64,000 bases of DNA from Archegozetes longisetosus (lineage: Eukaryota > Arthropoda > Arachnida > Sarcoptiformes > Trhypochthoniidae). Both the position numbers and the translations under genes were made by a program. Below are positions 63,289-64,000 of the stretch, in pieces; within the stretch, counting starts at the first letter, position 1; each line of letters starts with the position of its first letter. The stretch is from assembly GCA_018873245.2 (NCBI GenBank), contig JAEMBT020000008.1:7594238-7658237 (forward strand), given 5' to 3'. The notes below the pieces were generated by a model. It was not told the origin of the DNA. It saw nothing but the letters and a program-made list of their open reading frames with translations, and made no database searches.

Positions 63289-63680
63289 CAATGCGGCTCA
63301 TAATTATTAGACCAGCACTTTTTTTTAAAAATTTAGAATTTAAAACTAATTATAATTAAATTATATTAGGTGTGGAGACACATCTAATATATATTTAACT
63401 TTAACCGTTGCTCTTTGTTACCCGTGTCCATCTGGAGACCGCGCGCAGCGATAAAATTTAAAAAACCGAGTGTGCAAAAGTATTAGACCAAATTTAATTT
63501 TATTTAATAAACCATGATTAATATTTAGTTTGCCCCATTTTTTAAAATAACATTGAAAACTCTGTCCTGCATACTATTAATTAATTTTCGAAGAACTTAC
63601 ATGTCCATTTTCGCCCATTCTTCTCGGATTGAGGCCTTCAGGTCACCGACGGTCTCAAATTGGCGGCCATGTAGCAGCAT
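63289..63680 (-). mobile_element. Tc1-like transposon 3' remnant
   Basis: TA precedes CAATGCGGCTCATAATTATT at 63289, a Tc1-style terminus containing TTAGACC; a second TATTAGACC copy lies at 63480. The 3' end of the transposase frame lies between there and 63680 on -. The other half of the element is missing. Confidence 0.65.
63525..63680 (-). pseudogene. Tc1 transposase C-terminal fragment with in-frame stop
   Basis: On - the frame reads E-T-V-G-D-L-K-A-S-I-R-E-E-W-A-K-M, then a TAA (63597-63599), then V-L-R-K-L-I-N-S-M-Q-D-R-V-F-N-V-I. This is the end of the DDE_3 domain of Tc1 transposases (L-K-x-x-I-x-x-x-W ... L-x-x-S-M-x-x-R). The stop and loss of the upstream half make it a dead relic. 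Confidence 0.8.
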
Positions 63681-63761
63681 TGTTTTGATAGTGTTTTGAA
63701 AGCGTGCTTTGAAAGTGTATTTTGTAGAATTTTAGACCTTTAATTTCCGTGATTATTAAAA

Positions 63762-63887
63762 ATGTCAAAGATTAACCCAACAACTGCTGCAAAGTTATTT
63801 TATGACAATATTAAGTATAAATATGGTGATACTGTGGAACCTAATGCCAAAGATATTGAGTTGTGTGACTACTTAATAGATAATTAA
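63762..63887 (+). CDS. Small 41-aa ORF with ATG
   Basis: M-S-K-I-N-P-T-T-A-A-K-L-F-Y ... ends D-Y-L-I-D-N then TAA. It has a balanced, charged composition and is less AT-biased than its flanks. I do not recognise it. It could be a first coding exon running past the window or part of the adjoining transposon. Confidence 0.3.
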   Translation: MSKINPTTAAKLFYDNIKYKYGDTVEPNAKDIELCDYLIDN

Positions 63888-64000
63888 TGAGTAATACTCT
63901 TTTGTAAAATTTTGAAGTAAAAATTTAATATTTTTATATTCGCAAATTTTCAAATAGATAGTGAGATGATACTGTTATATTTATCAAATAATTTCAAACA

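Noticed and set aside
1..64000. CRISPR arrays, operons, ribosome binding sites, riboswitches
   Set aside because: The DNA is eukaryotic with spliced genes; no regularly spaced repeats were seen.

Overview
The window looks like nuclear DNA of an AT-rich invertebrate, most likely an arthropod. It is roughly 70% A+T by eye, has spliced genes with GT-AG introns (75 bp to 7.4 kb) and many DNA-transposon remnants, and shows no bacterial-type gene packing. The species cannot be named from the sequence.

The real genes are almost invisible to a plain ORF search because their exons are 60-240 bp. Reading for splice sites, I find three paralogous genes for small membrane proteins with four predicted transmembrane helices, resembling the LAPTM4 / insect DUF4728 type. 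Gene A is on + (exons 3579-10785, first exon not found, so 5' partial). Gene C is on - (26934 down to 17692, complete, 232 aa). Gene B is on - (51027 down to 40439, complete, 233 aa). Matching exons have the same phases (0,1,0,0,0,0) and mostly the same lengths (75, 61-64, 86, 93, 60-84, 84-102 nt, then a variable tail). All share a P-W pair at the start of helix 3, one Asp inside helix 3, one Asp inside helix 4, and S-Q-Y-x-x-Y-x-x-G-R-G after helix 4. The complete ones start with a Cys cluster followed by R-x-G-S-F. The C-terminal tails are Ser/Asn-rich and share no obvious sequence. Several orphan tail-like ORFs (13.6-13.9, 14.8-15.05, 30.9-31.1, 39.5-39.8 kb) and a membrane ORF at 11 kb may be further or decayed members.

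Between and inside these genes lie mobile-element relics: mariner derivatives (1.76-2.26 and 19.82-20.34 kb), a pogo/Tc1-type element (6.7-8.1 kb), a Tc1 transposase relic (63.3-63.7 kb), a Tc1-type MITE (59.9 kb), a piggyBac-type MITE (62.5 kb), hAT copies (32.1-33.0, 53.5-54.0, 61.2-62.4 kb, and probably 36.0-36.6 kb), a 25-bp-TIR element (33.5 kb), two solo LTRs of one family (34.7 and 60.2 kb), and two very large palindromes (11.5-12.2 and 29.5-30.3 kb). A 1.6 kb long-TIR element (34.4-36.0 kb) has arms dense in TTCnnGAA pairs.

Layout: 0-3.6 kb probably intron or upstream DNA of gene A; 3.6-10.8 gene A; 10.8-17.7 intergenic with relics; 17.7-26.9 gene C; 27-40.4 transposon-rich intergenic; 40.4-51.0 gene B; 51-64 intergenic with microsatellite and transposons.
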